A stretch of DNA of 45,160 nucleotides, from assembly GCF_963678635.1 (NCBI RefSeq), contig NW_026970837.1, forward strand, positions 64,001 to 109,160, given 5' to 3'. This DNA comes from Symsagittifera roscoffensis (lineage: Eukaryota; Xenacoelomorpha; Acoela; Convolutidae). The notes beneath the pieces were generated by a model that was not told the origin of the DNA, did no database searches, and saw nothing but the letters and a program-made list of their open reading frames with translations. Below, one piece after another: positions 1 to 12,911 of the stretch; within the stretch, counting starts at the first letter, position 1; each line of letters opens with the position of its first letter. Position numbers and translations under genes: made by a program.

Positions 1-737
1 TTCAAAAAGTTAGTCTTGGGCAGTTCGGCTTACGATCCCAAGACTTCGAAAAGTTAGTCTTGGGCAGTTTGTTTTACTATCACAGAACTTCGAAAAAATT
101 TATCATGGGTAGTTTGTTTTACTATCCCAAGATTTCAAAAACTAGTCTTGGGCAGTTCGTTTTACAATCACAAGACTTCAAAGTTTTAGTCTTGGGCAGT
201 TCGTTTTACTAACCCAGGACCACGAAAAAGTTATCTTGGGCAGTTCGTTTTACTATCTCAACAATTCAAAAAGTTAGTCTTGGGCAGTTCGTTTCCTTAT
301 CCCAACACTTCAAAAAGTCAGTCTTGCGCAGTTCGATTTAATATCCGAAGACATCGAAAACTAGTCTTGGGCATTCCATTTTGTTATCCCAGGACTTGGG
401 AAAAATTAGTCTGGGGCAGTTCGCTTTACTATCTCAAGACTTCGAGAAATTAGTTTTGGGCAAATCGTTTACTTTCCCAGTACTTTGAAAAAGTTACTCT
501 TGAGAAGTTTGATTTACTACACAAAACTTTAAAAAGTTAGGCTTGGGCAGTTCGGTTTACGATCACAAGACTTCGAAAAGTTAGTATGGGCAACTCGTTT
601 TACAATCCCAAGAATTCAAAAACTAGTCTTGGGCAGTTCGTTTTACCATCACAAGACTTCGAAAAGTTAGTCTTGGGCCGTTCGTTTTACTATCCCAAGA
701 ATTCAAAAACTAGTCTTGGGCAGTTCGTTTTACCATC
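1..737 (+). repeat. Satellite block A, copy 1
   Basis: This is a run of about 17 monomers with recognisable private variants: GGCTTACGAT loops, a TTATCATGGGTAG monomer, a loop reading GTTTCCTTAT and an ACTTGGGAAAAA linker. It matches 7559-8295 at a constant offset of 7558, and the two share rare changes such as a truncated AGTATGGGCA arm. Copies near 20.9 kb and 28.2 kb have the unshortened form. Homology to the 7.6-kb copy stops abruptly at 737/738, where block B begins, so this is a recombination junction inside the array. Confidence 0.85.
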
Positions 738-2322
738 CCAAACTTCTGAAAAATTGGTTTTGGGCAGTTCGTTCTGTTATCCCAGGATTTCGCAAAAATT
801 AGTCTGGGGCAGTTCGCTTTACTATCCCAAGACTTCGAGAAAATAGTCTTGGGCACGTCGTTTACTTTCCCAGGACTTTGAAAAAGTTACTCTTGAGAAG
901 TTTGTTTTTTTATCACAAAACTTCAAAAAGTTAGTCTTGGAAAGTTCGGTTTACGATCCCAAGATTTCAAAAAGTTAGTCTTGGGAAGTTCGTTTTACTA
1001 TCACAGAACTTCGAAAAATTTAGTCATGGGTAGTTTGTTTTACTATCTCAGGACCTCAAAGTTCGTATGAAAGTTAGTCTTCTACTATCCCAGGACCACG
1101 AAAAAGTTATCTTGGGCAGTTCATTTTACTATCTCAACACTTCAAAATGTTAGTCTTGTGCAGTTCGATTTAATATCCCAAGACATCCAAAATTAGTCTT
1201 GGGCAGTCCGATTTGTTATCCCAGGACTTCGAAAAAATTTGTCTGTGGCAGTTCGCTTTACTATCCCAAGACTTCGAGAAATTAGTATTGAGCACTTCGT
1301 TTACTTTCCCAGGACTTTGAAAAAGTTAATCTTGAGAAGTTTGTTTTACTATCAAAATACTTCAAAAAGTTAGGCTTGGGCAGTTCGGTTTGCGCTCCCA
1401 AGACTTCGAAAAATCAGTCTTGGGCAGCTCGTTTTACTATCCCAAGACCTCGAAAAATAAACCTTGGGCAGTTCGTTTTACTATCACAAGACTTCAAAAA
1501 ATTAATCTTGGGCAGTTCGATTTACCATCCCAAACTTCTGAAAAATTAGTCTTGGGCAGTTCGTTCTGTTATCCCAGGATTTCGCAAAAATTAGTCTGGG
1601 GCAGTTCGCTTTACTATCCCAAGACTTCGAGAAAATAGTCTTGGGCACGTCGTTTACTTTCCCAGGACTTTGAAAAACTTGATCTTGAGAAATTTGTTTT
1701 ACTATCACAAAACTTCAAAAAGTTAGTCTTGGAAAGTTCGGTTTACGATCCCAAGATTTCAAAAAGTTAGTCTTGGGAAGTTCGTTTTGTTATCACAGAA
1801 CTTCGAAAAATTTAGTCATGGGTAGTTTGTTTTACTATCTCAGGACCTCAAAGTTCGTATGAAAGTTAGTCTACTACTATCCCAGGACCACGAAAAAGTT
1901 ATCTTGGGCAGTTCATTTTACTATCTCAACACTTCAAAATGTTAGTCTTGTGCAGTTCGATTCAATATCCCAAGACATCCAAAATTAGTCTTGGGCAGTC
2001 CGTTTTGTTATCCCAGGACTTCGAAAAAATTTGTCTGTGGCAGTTCGCTTTACTATCCCAAGACTTCGAGAAACTAGTATTGAGCACTTCGTTTACTTTC
2101 CCAGGACTTTGAAAAAGTTAATCTTGAGAAGTTTGTTTTACTATCAAAATACTTCAAAAAGTTAGGCTTGGGCAGTTCGGTTTGCGCTCCCAAGACTTCG
2201 AAAAATTAGTCTTAGGCAGCTCGTTTTACTATCCCAAGACCTCGAAAAATAAACCTTGGGCAGTTCGTTTTACTATCACAAGACTTCAAAAAAATAGTCT
2301 TGAGCAGTTCAATTTACTATCC
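738..2322 (+). repeat. Satellite block B, two copies of a 792-bp HOR
   Basis: A unit of 18 monomers (18 x 44 = 792 bp) is present twice. Three landmarks all repeat at exactly +792: the CCATCCCAAAC junction (733 and 1525), the GTTCGTATGAAAG marker monomer (1061 and 1853) and the GGTTTGCGCTCCC loop variant near 1387 and 2179. Other features are CACGTCGTTTAC loops and a GGAAAGTTCGG arm. The same block recurs at 14475-16388. Confidence 0.85.
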
Positions 2323-4913
2323 CAAACTTCGAAAAAATTAGTCTTGGGCAGTTCGTTCTGTTATCCCAGGACTTCGAAAAAAATAATCTTGGGCAGTTCG
2401 ATTTATTATCACTAGACCTCGAAAATCAGTCTTGGGCAGTTCGTTTTACAATTTCAAGACTTCAAAAATTTAGTCTTGGGCAGTTTGTTTTACTATCCGA
2501 AGACTTCGAAAATTTAGTTTTTTGGGCACTTCGTTTTACTAACCCAAGACTCCGCAAATTAGTCCTGGGCAGTTTGTTCTGTCGTCCCACGATTTCGAAA
2601 AAATTAGTCTGGGGCAGTTCAATTTTCTATCCCAAGCTTTCGAGAAAATAGTCTGGAGCAGTTCGTTCTGTTATCCCAGGACTTCGAAAAAAAATTAGTC
2701 TTGGGCAGTTCGATTTACTATCCCAATTTTCAAAAAGTTAGTCTTGGGCAGTTCGATTTATTATCACAAGACCTCGAAAAATTAGTCTTGGGCAGTTCGT
2801 TTTACTATCCAAGACTTCAAAAAGTTAGTCTGGGGCAGTTCGTTTTACTATCCCAAGACCTCGAAAAATAAGTCTTGGACAGTTCGTTTTACTATCCCAA
2901 GACTTCAAAAAGTTAGTCTTGGGCAGTTCGGTTTACGATCCCGAGATTTCGAAAAGTTAGTCTTGTGAAGTTCGTTTTACTATCACAGAACTTCGAAAAA
3001 AATAGTCATGGGTAGTTTGCTTTACTATCACAGGACCTCGAGGTTCGTATGAAAGTTAGTCTTCTACCATCCCAGAACCACCAAAATTCAGTCTTGGGCA
3101 GTTCGATTTACTATCCCAACAATTCAAAAAGTTAGTCTTGTGCAGTTCAATTTATTATCCGAAGACATCGAAAATTAGTCTTGGGCAGTCCCTTTTGTTA
3201 TCCCAGGACTTCGAAAAAATTAGTCTGGGGCAGTTCGCTTTACTATCCCAAGACTTCGAGAAATTAGTCTTGGGCAATTCGTTTACTTTCCCAGGACTTT
3301 GAAAAAGTTACTCTTGAGAAGTTTGATTTACTCTCACAATACTTCATAAAGTTATTCTTGGGCTGTTCGATTTACTATCCCAAGTCTTCGAAAAATTGTC
3401 CTGGGCAGTTCGTTTTGTTATCACAGGATTTCGAACAAGTCAGTTTTGCGCAGTTCGTTTACTTTCCCAGTACTTTTGCGCAGTGGGCGGTTCGGTTTAC
3501 GATCCCAAGACTTTGAAAATTAGTCTGGGGCAACTCGTTTTACTATCCCAAGACCTCGAAAAATAAACCTTGGGCAATTCGTTTTACTATCCCAAGACTT
3601 CGAAAAGTTAGTCTTCGGCAGTTCGGCTTACGATTTCAAGACTTCGAAAAATTAGTCTTGGGCAGTTCGTTTTACTATCACAAAACTTTGAAAAAATTAA
3701 TCATGGGTAGTTTGTTTTACTATCCTAAGATTTCAAAAACTGGTCTTGGGCAGTTCGTTTTACATTCACGAGACTTCAAAATTCTAGCCTTGTGCAGTTC
3801 GTTTTACTATCCGAAGACATCGAGAAAATTAGCCTTATGCAGTTCGTTTTACTATCCAAAGACTTCGAGAAATTAGACTTGGGCAGTTCGTTTACTTTCC
3901 CAGGACTTTGAAAAAATTACTCTTGAGAAATTCGTTTAATTTCCCAGGACTTTGAAAAAGTTACTCCTGAGACGTTCATTTTAATATCACAAAACTTCAA
4001 AAAATTAGTCTTGGGCAGTTCGGCTTACGATACCAAGATTTCGAAAAGTTAGACTTGGGCAGTTCGTTTACTTTCCCAGGACTTTGAAAAAATTACTCTT
4101 GAGAAATTCGTTTACTTTCCCAGGACTTTGAAAAAGTTACTCCTGAGACGTTCATTTTAATATCACAAAACTTCAAAAAATTAGTCTTGGGCAGTTCGGC
4201 TTACGATCCCAAGATTTCGAAAAGTTAGTCTTGGGCAATTCGTTTTACTAAACCAGGACCGCGAAAAAGTTATCTTGGGCAGTTCGTTTTACGATCTGAA
4301 CACTTCAAAAAGTTAGTCTTGTGCAGTTCGATTTAATATCCTAAGACATCGAAAATTAGTCTTGCGCAGTCCGTTTTGTTATCCCAGGACTTCGAAAAAA
4401 CTAGTCTGGGGCAGTTCGCTTTAGTATCTCAAGACTTCGAGAATTTAGTCTTGGGCAAATCGTTTACTTTCCCAGGACTTTGAAAAAGTTACTCTTGAGA
4501 AGTGTGATTTACTATCACAATACTTTGAAAAGTTAGGCTTGGGCAGTTCGGTTTACGATCACAAGACTTTGAAAAGTTAGTCTTGGGCAACTCGTTTTAC
4601 TATCCCAAAACCTTGAAAAATAAGCCTTGGGCAGTTCGTTTTACTATCCCACGACTTCAAAAAGTTAGTCTTGGTTAGTTCGGCTTACGATCCCAAGACT
4701 TCGAAAAGGTAGTCTTGGGCAGTTTGTTTCTTTATCACAGAACTTCGAAAAAATTTATCATGGGTAGTTTGTTTTACTATCCCAAGATTTCAAAAACTGG
4801 TCTTGGGCAGTTCGTTTTACAATCACAAGACTTCAAAGTTTTAGTCTTGGGCAGTTCGTTTTACTAACCCAGGACATCGAAAAAGTTAGTCTTGGGCAGT
4901 TTGTTTTACTATC
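2323..4913 (+). repeat. Satellite block C, copy 1
   Basis: About 59 monomers, colinear with 16389-18723. Relative to that copy it has one extra monomer near 3250 (44 bp), about 124 bp extra near 3340-3490 and two extra monomers at about 4206-4293 (88 bp). It contains one GTTCGTATGAAAG marker monomer (3043) and an irregular stretch near 3474-3492 where TTTTGCGCAGTGGGCGG breaks the 44-bp phase. A local direct duplication containing CTGAGACGTTCATTTTAA is seen near 3967 and 4145. The right end is placed where similarity to the second copy changes at ACTATC. Confidence 0.75.
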
Positions 4914-7558
4914 ACAATACTTCAAAATTTTTGGCCTGAGCAGTTCGGTTTACAATCCCAAGGTTTCGAAAACTGGTCTTGGGCAGTTCGTTTTACAATC
5001 ACAAGACTTCCAGAAGTTAGTCTCGGGCAGTTCGTTTACTTTCTCTGGACTTTGAAAAAGTTACTCTTGAGAAATTCATTTTAATATCACAATACTTTAA
5101 AAAATTAGTCTTGAGCAGCTCGATTTACTATCCAAAGACTTCGAAAAATTGTCTTGGGCAGTTCGTTGTGTTACCACAGGATTTCGAACAAGTTAGTCTT
5201 GGGCAGTTCGTTTACTTTCGCAGTACTTTGAAAAAGTTACTCTTGAGAAGTTCGTTTTACTATCACAATACTTCAAAATTTTTGGCCTGAGCAGTTCGGT
5301 TTACAATCCCAAGGTTTCGAAAACTGGTCTTGGGCAGTTCGTTTTACAATCACAAGACTTCGAAAAAAATTATCATGGGTAGTTTGTTTTACTATCCCAA
5401 AATTTCAAAAACTGGTCTTGGGCAGTTCGTTTTACAATCACAAGATTTCAAAATTTTAGTCTTGGGCAATTCGTTTTACTAACCCAGGACCGCGAAAAAG
5501 TTATCTTGGGCAGTTCGTTTTACGATCTGAACACTTCAAAAAGTTAGTCTTGTGCAGTTCAATTTAATATCCTAAGACATCGAAAATTAGTCTTGCGCAG
5601 TCCGTTTTGTTATCCCAGGACTTCGAAAAAGTTAGTCTGGGGCAGTTCGCTTTAGTATTTCAAGACTTCGAGAAATTAGTCTTGGGCAAATCGTTCACTT
5701 TCCCAGGACTTTGAAAAAGTTACTCTTGAGAAGTTTGATTTACTATCACAATACTTTAAAAAATCAGGCTTGGGCAGTTCGGTTTACGATCACAAGACTT
5801 CGAAAAGTTAGTCTTGGGCAACTCGTTTTACTATCCCAAAACCTTGAAAATTACTCCTTGGGCAGTTCGTTTTACTGTCCCAAGACTTCAAAAAGTTAGT
5901 GTTGGGCGATTCAGCTTACGATCCCAAGACTTCGAAAAGTTAGTCTTGGGCAGTTTGTTTTACTATCACAGAACTTCGAAAAAATTTATCATGGGTAGTT
6001 TGTTTTACTATCCCAAGATTTCAAAAACTGGTCTTGGGCAGTTCGTTTTACAATCACAAGACTTCAAAGTTTTAGTCTTGGGCAGTTCGTTTTACTAACC
6101 CAGGACCTCGAAAAAATTAGTCTTGGGCAGTTTGTTTTACTATCCCAACACTTCAAAAAATTAGTCTTGTGCAGTTCGTTTTACAATCTGAAGACTTCCA
6201 GAAATTAGTCTCGGGCAGTTCGTTTAGTTTCCCTGGACTTTGAAAAAGTTATTCTTGAGAAATTCATTTTAATATCACAATACTTCAATAAATTAGTCTT
6301 GAGCAGCTCGATTTACTATCCCAAGACTTCGAAAAATTGTCTTGGACAGTTCGTTTTGTTATCACAGGATTTCGAACAAGTTAGTCTTGGGCAGTTCGTT
6401 TACTTTCCCAGTACTTTGAAAAAGTTACTCTTGAGAAGTTCGTTTTACTATCACAATACTTCAAAATTTTTGGCCTGGGCAGTTCGGTTTACGATCCCAA
6501 GATTTCGAAAACTGGTCTTGGGCAGTTCGTTTTACAATCACAAGATTTCAAAATTTTAGTCTTGAGCAGTTTGTTTTGCTATCCCAACACTTCAAAAAAT
6601 TAGTCTTGTGCAGTTCGTTTTACAATCTGAAGACTTCCAGAAATTAGTCTCGGGCAGTTCGTTTACTTTCCCTGGACTTTGAAAAAGTTATTCTTGAGAA
6701 ATTCATTTTAATATCACAATACTTCAATAAATTAGTCTTGAGCAGCTCGATTTACTATCCCAAGACTTCGAAAAATTGTCTTGGACAGTTCGTTTTGTTA
6801 TCACAGGATTTCGAACAAGTTAGTCTTGGGCAGTTCGTTTACTTTCCCAGTACTTTGAAAAAGTTACTCTTGAGAAATTCGTTTTACTATCACAATACTT
6901 CAAAATTTTTGGCCTGGGCAGTTCGGTTTACGATTCCAAGATTTCGAAAACTGGTCTTGGGCAGTTCGTTTTACAATCACAAGACTTCAAAAATTTAGTC
7001 TTGAGCAGTTCGTTTTACTAACCCAGCACCACGAAAAAGTTATCTTGGGCAGTTCGTTTTACTATCTCAACACTTCAAAAAGTTAGTCTTGTGCAGTTCA
7101 ATTTAATATCCGAAGACATCGAAAATTAGTCTTGGGCAGTCCGTTTTGTTATCCCAGGACTTCGGAAAAAAAATTAGTCTGGGGCAGTTCGCTTTACTAT
7201 CTCAAGACTTCGAGAAATTAGTCATGGGTAGTTTGTTTTACTAGCTCAGGACCTCGAAGTTCGTATGAAAATTAGTCTTCTACTATCCCAGGACCACGAC
7301 AAGTTAGTCTTGGGAAGTTCGTTTTACTATCCCAACACTTCAAAAAATTAGTCTTGTGCAGTTCGATTTAATATCCGAAGACATCAAAAGTTAGTCTTGG
7401 GCATTCCGTTTTGTTATCCCAGGACTTCGGAAAAATTAGTCTGGGGCAGTTCGCTTTACTATCTCATGACTTCGAGAAATTAGTCCTGGGCAAATCGTCT
7501 TACTATCCCAAGACCTCGAAAAATAAGCCTTGGGCAGTTCGTTTTACTATCCCAAGAC
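4914..7558 (+). repeat. Satellite block D, copy 1, with a 439-bp internal duplication
   Basis: A 439-bp unit (ten monomers minus 1 bp) is tandemly duplicated: open frames in it begin at 6299 and 6738 and the flanking sequence matches. A short ATCATGGGTAGTTTG-containing segment recurs near 4755, 5375 and 5990. A marker monomer GTTCGTATGAAA lies at 7259. The related block at 18724-20296 carries only one copy of the 439-bp unit, so the duplication arose after the large duplication or was lost in the other copy. Confidence 0.75.
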
Positions 7559-8395
7559 TTCAAAAAGTTAGTCTTGGGCAGTTCGGCTTACGATCCCAAG
7601 ACTTCGAAAAGTTAGTCTTGGGCAGTTTGTTTTACTATCACAGAACTTCGAAAAAATTTATCATGGGTAGTTTGTTTTACTATCCCAAGATTTCAAAAAC
7701 TAGTCTTGGGCAGTTCGTTTTACAATCACAAGACTTCAAAGTTTTAGTCTTGGGCAGTTCGTTTTACTAACCCAGGACCACGAAAAAGTTATCTTGGGCA
7801 GTTCGTTTTACTATCTCAACAATTCAAAAAGTTAGTCTTGGGCAGTTCGTTTCCTTATCCCAACACTTCAAAAAGTCAGTCTTGCGCAGTTCGATTTAAT
7901 ATCCGAAGACATCGAAAACTAGTCTTGGGCATTCCATTTTGTTATCCCAGGACTTGGGAAAAATTAGTCTGGGGCAGTTCGCTTTACTATCTCAAGACTT
8001 CGAGAAATTAGTTTTGGGCAAATCGTTTACTTTCCCAGTACTTTGAAAAAGTTACTCTTGAGAAGTTTGATTTACTACACAAAACTTTAAAAAGTTAGGC
8101 TTGGGCAGTTCGGTTTACGATCACAAGACTTCGAAAAGTTAGTATGGGCAACTCGTTTTACAATCCCAAGAATTCAAAAACTAGTCTTGGGCAGTTCGTT
8201 TTACCATCACAAGACTTCGAAAAGTTAGTCTTGGGCCGTTCGTTTTACTATCCCAAGAATTCAAAAACTAGTCTTGGGCAGTTCGTTTTACCATCACAAG
8301 ACTTTGAAAAATTAGTCTTGGGCAGCTCGGCTTACGATCCCAATACTTCGAAAAGTTTGTCTTGGGCAGTTTGTTTTACTATCACAGAACTTTGA
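7559..8395 (+). repeat. Satellite block A, copy 2
   Basis: Its first 737 bp repeat positions 1-737 at a constant offset of 7558, including the rare AGTATGGGCA truncation. From 8296 it continues into sequence that copy 1 lacks but that copies at 20297-21198 and 27597-28507 share, so this is the more complete form of block A. Compared with the copy at 20.3 kb, the preceding D/A junction lacks exactly 132 bp (three monomers) near 7495. Confidence 0.85.
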
Positions 8396-10930
8396 AAAAA
8401 ATAGTCATGGGTAGTTTGTTTTACTATCCCAACACTTCACAAAATTAGTCTTGTGCAGTTCGTTTTACAATCTGAAGACTTCGAGAAATTGTCTTGGTCA
8501 GTTCGTTTTGTTATCACAGGATTTCAAATTTTTTGGCCTGAGCAGTTCGGTTTAAGATTTCGAAAAGTTAGTTCTGGGAAGCTCGTTTTACTATCCCAAG
8601 ACCTCGAAAAATAAACCTTGGGCTGTTCGTTTTACTATCCCAAGACTTCAAAAAGTTAGTCTTGGGCAGTTCGGCTTACGATCCCAAGACTTCGAAAAGT
8701 TAGTCTTGGGCAGTTCGTTTTACTATCACAGCACTTCGAAAAAATTAATCATGGGCAGTTTTTTTTACTATCCCAAGGCTTCAAAAACTAGTCTTGGGAA
8801 GTTTGTTTTACAATCACAAGAATTCAAAATCATAGTCTTGGGCAGTTCGTTTTACTATCCCAGGACCTCGAAAAATTGTCTTGGTCAGTTCGTTTTGTTA
8901 TCACAGGATTTCAAATTTTTTGGCCTGAGCAGTTCGGTTTAAGATTTCGAAAAGTTAGTTCTGGGAAGCTCGTTTTACTATCCCAAGACCTCGAAAAATA
9001 AAGCTTGGGCTGTTCGTTTTACTATCCCAAGACTTCAAAAAGTTAGTCTTGGGCAGTTCGGCTTACGATCCCAAGACTTCGAGAAATTAGTCTTGGGCAG
9101 TTCGTTCACTTTCCCAGGACTTTGAAAAATAAGTCTTGGGCAGTTCGTTTTACTATCCCAAGACTTCAAAAAGTTGGTCTTGGGCAGTTCGGCTTACGAT
9201 CCCAAGACTTCGAAAAGTTAGTCTTGGGCAGTTCGTTTTACTATCACAGGACTTCTAAAAAAATAGTCTGGGGCAGTTCGCTTTTTTATCCCAAGACTTC
9301 GAGAAATTAGTCTTGGGCAGTTCGTTCACTTTCCCAGGACTTTGAAAAATAAGTCTTGGGCAGTTCGTTTTACTATCCCAAGACTTCAAAAAGTTAGTCT
9401 TGGGCAGTTCGGCTTACGATCCCAAGACTTCGAAAAGTTAGTCTTGGGCAGTTCGTTTTACTATCACAGCACTTCGAAAAAATTAATCATGGGCAGTTTT
9501 TTTTACTATCCCAAGGCTTCAAAAACTAGTCTTGGGAAGTTTGTTTTACAATCACAAGAATTCAAAATCATAGTCTTGGGCAGTTCGTTTTACTATCCCA
9601 GGACCTCGAAAAAGTTAGTCTTGGGCAGTTTGTTTTACTATCCCAACACTTCAAAAAGTTAGTCTTGTGCAGTTCGTTTTACTATCCGAAGACTTCGAGA
9701 AATTAGTCTTGGGCAATTCGTTTACTTTCCCTGGACACTGAAAAAATTACTCTTAAGAAGTTCGTTTTACTATCACAATACTTCATAAAGTTAGTCTTGG
9801 GCTGTTCGATTTACTATCCCAAGACTTCTAAAAATTGTCCTGGGCAGTTCGTTTTGTTATCACAGGATTTCGAACAAGTCAGTCTTGCGCAGTTCGTTTA
9901 CTTTCCCAGTATTTTGAAAAAGTTACTCTTGAGAAGTTCGTTTTACTATCACAATACTTCAAAAAATTTGGCCTGGGCAGTTCGGTTTACGATCCCAAGA
10001 TTTCGAAAAGTTAGTCCTGGGAAGCTCGTTTTACTATGCCAAGACCTCAAAAAATAAACCTTGAGCAGTTCGTTTTACTATCAGAAGACTTCAAAAAGTT
10101 AGTTTCGGGCAGTTCGGCTTACGATCCCAAGACTTCGAAAAGTTAGTGTTGGGCAGTTCGTTTTACTATCACAGAACTTCGAAAAATTTAATCATCAGTA
10201 GTTTGCTTTATTATCCCAAGACTTCAAAAACTGGTCGTTGGCAGTTCGTTTTACAATCACAAGACTTCAAAATTATAGTCTTGGGCAGTTTGTTTTACTA
10301 TCCCAACATTTCAAAAAGTTAGTCTTGTGCAGTTCGTTTTACTATCCGAAGACTTCGAGAAATTGGTCTTGGGCAGTTCGTTTACTTTCCCTGGACTTTG
10401 AAAAAATTACTCTTAAGAAGTTCGTTTCACTATCACAATACTTCATAAAGTTATTCTTGGGCTGTTCAATTTACTATCCCAAGTCTTCGAAAAATTGTCC
10501 TGGGCAGTTCGTTTTGTTATCACAGGATTTCGAACAAGTCAGTTTTGCGCAGTTCGTTTACTTTCCCAGTACTTTGAAAAAGTTACTCTTGAGAAGTTCG
10601 TTTTACTATCACAAAACTTCAAAAATTTTGGCCTGGGCAGTTCGGTTTACGATCCCAAGATTTCGAAAAGTTAGTCCTGGGAAGCTCGTTTTACTATGCC
10701 AAGACCTCGAAAAATAAAATTTGGGCAGTTCGTTTTACTATCCCAAGACTTCAAAAAGTAAGTCTTGGGTAGTTCGGCTTACGATCCCTAGACTTCGAAA
10801 AGTTAGTGTTGGGCAGTTCGTTTTACTATCACAGAACTTCGAAAAATTTAATCATCAGTAGTTTGCTTTATTATCCCAAGACTTCAAAAACTGGTCGTGG
10901 GCAGTTCGTTTTACAATCAAAAGACTTCAA
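8396..10930 (+). repeat. Satellite block E, copy 1, with 738/387/220-bp internal duplications
   Basis: A truncated monomer reading GGTTTAAGATTTCG lacks 9 bp of the usual loop/arm. Segments around it repeat at +387 (GGCCTGAGC at 8535 and 8922, nine monomers minus the 9-bp loss). A five-monomer segment repeats at exactly +220 (9081 and 9301). The GCACTTCGAA landmark repeats at +738 (8731 and 9469). The related blocks at 21.2 and 28.5 kb are single-copy for these units, so this expansion is specific to copy 1. Confidence 0.8.
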
Positions 10931-11200
10931 AAAGTTCGTCTTGTGCAGTTCGTTTTACTATCCGAAAACTTCGAGAAATTAGTCTTGGGCAGTTTGTTCA
11001 CTCTCCCAGGACTTTGAAAAAGTTACTCTTGCGAAGTTCGTTTTAATATCACAATAATTCAAAAATTAGTCTTGGGCAGTTCGAATTACTATCCCAAGAC
11101 TTCGAAAAGTTAGTCTTGGGTAGTTCGTTTTATTATCCCAGGACTTCGAGCAAGTTTGTCTTGGGCAGTTCAATTTACTATTCCAAGAATGTGAAAAGTT

Positions 11201-11234
11201 AGTCTTGGGCAGTTCGTTTTACTATCCCAAGACT
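11201..11234 (+). other. Example of canonical monomer hairpin, 16-nt loop register
   Basis: AGTCTTGGG (11201-11209) and CCCAAGACT (11226-11234) are exact reverse complements around a 16-nt loop. The same perfect pair recurs in many monomers. It is listed as a representative, not as the only site. Confidence 0.9.
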
Positions 11235-12877
11235 TCAAAAAGTTAGTCTTGGGCAGTTCGTTTTATTATCCCAGGACTTCGAAAAAATTAGTCTGGGGCA
11301 GTTTGCTTTACTATCCCAAGACTTCGAGAAATTAGTCTTGGGCAGTTCGTTTACTTTCCCAGGACTTTGAAAAAGTTACTCTTGAGAAGTTCGTTTTTTC
11401 TTATCACAAAACTTCAAAAAGTCTGTCAAGGGCAGTTCGATTTACTATCCCAAGACTTCGAAAATTAGTCTTGGGCAGTTCGTTTTGTTATCCCAGGATT
11501 TCGAAAAAGTTAGTCTTGGACAGTTCCATTTACTATCCCAACTCTTCAAATGTTAGTCTTGTGCAGTTCGTTTTACTATCCGAAGAATTCTAAAATTAGT
11601 CTTGAGCAGTTTGTTTTGTTATCCCAGGACTTCAAAAAGTTAGTCTTGTGCAGTTCGTTTTACTATCCGAAGACTTCGAAAATTAGTCTTGGGCAGTTCG
11701 TTTTTTCAGCCTAGGATTTCGAAAAAGTTAGTCTTGGGCAGTTCGATTTACTATTTCAAGACTTCGAAAAGTTAGACTTGGGCAGTTCGTTTACTATCCC
11801 AAGACTTCAAAAAGTTTTTCTCGGGCCGTTCGTTTTACTATCACAGAAATTTGAAAAAAAATGAGTCATAGGAAGTTGGTTTTACTATCCCAAGACTTCA
11901 GAAACTAGTCTTGGGCGGTTAATTTTACTATCACAAGACATCAAGATTTTAGTCTTGGGCAGTTCGTTTTACTATCCAAGGACCTCAAAAAAGTTAGTCT
12001 TGGGCCGTTCGTTTTACTATCCCAACAATTCAAAAAGTTAGTCATGGTCAGTTCGTTTTACTATCCGAAGACTTCGAAAATTAGTCTTGGGCAGTTCGTT
12101 TTGTCAGCCTAGGATTTCGAAAAAGTTAGTCTTGGGCAGTTCGATTTACTATTTCAAGACTTCGAAAAGTTAGACTTGGGCAGTTCGTTTACTATCCCAA
12201 GACTTCAAAAAGTTTTTCTCGGGCCGTTCGTTTTACTATCACAGAAATTTGAAAAAAAATGAGTCATAGGAAGTTGGTTTTACTATCCCAAGACTTCACA
12301 AACTAGTCTTGGGCGATTAGTTTTACTATCACAAGACATCAAGATTTTAGTCTTGGGCAGTTCGTTTTACTATCCAAGGACCTCAAAAAAGTTAGTCTTG
12401 GGCCGTTCGTTTTACTATCCCAACAATTCAAAAAGTTAGTCTTGGTCAGTTCGTTTTACTACACCAAGATTTCAAAAAGTTAGTCTTAGGCAGTTCGTTC
12501 TACTATCTCAAGACCTCGAAAAATTACTCTTGGGCAGTTCGTTTTACTGCCCAAGACTTAAAAAAACAACCTTGGGCAGTCCGGTTCACGATTCCAACAA
12601 TTCGAAAAGTTTGTCTTGGGCAGTTCGTTCTACTATCTCAAGATCTCGAAAAATTAGTCTTGGGTAGTTTGTTTTTTTTTTATCCCAAGACTTCAAAAAA
12701 CAAGTCTTGGGCAGTTTCATTTACTATCAGAAAACTTCAAAATTTTAGTTTTGGGCAGTTCGTTTTACTATCCCAACACATCAAAAAATTAGTCTTGTGC
12801 AGTTTGTTTTACAATCCGAAGACTTCGAAAAGTTAGTATTGGGCACTTCGTTTTTTTATCCCAAGACTTCGCAAATT

Positions 12878-12911
12878 AGTCCTGGGCAGTTCGTTCTGTT
12901 ATCCCAGGACT
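12878..12911 (+). other. Example of compensated hairpin variant
   Basis: AGTCCTGGG (12878-12886) pairs perfectly with CCCAGGACT (12903-12911). Compared with the canonical stem both strands are changed (T to C on the left, A to G on the right), converting a T-A pair into C-G. The same double change recurs in the other block-F copies near 25433, 32342 and 33581, and near 13586 and 14117. Confidence 0.85.

Noticed and set aside
1502-1708. 68-codon minus-strand frame, repeated at 15611-15817
   Set aside because: Exact consequence of the duplicated block B. The minus-strand monomer normally has several stops and these are chance gaps.
10238-10717. 159-codon open frame in the satellite (and its twin at 22346-22825, and the 60-130-codon frames elsewhere in the array)
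   Set aside because: The frame is made only of satellite monomers read in rotating phases, has no start context, splice sites or flanking gene signals, and neighbouring copies are broken by single-base A-run changes.
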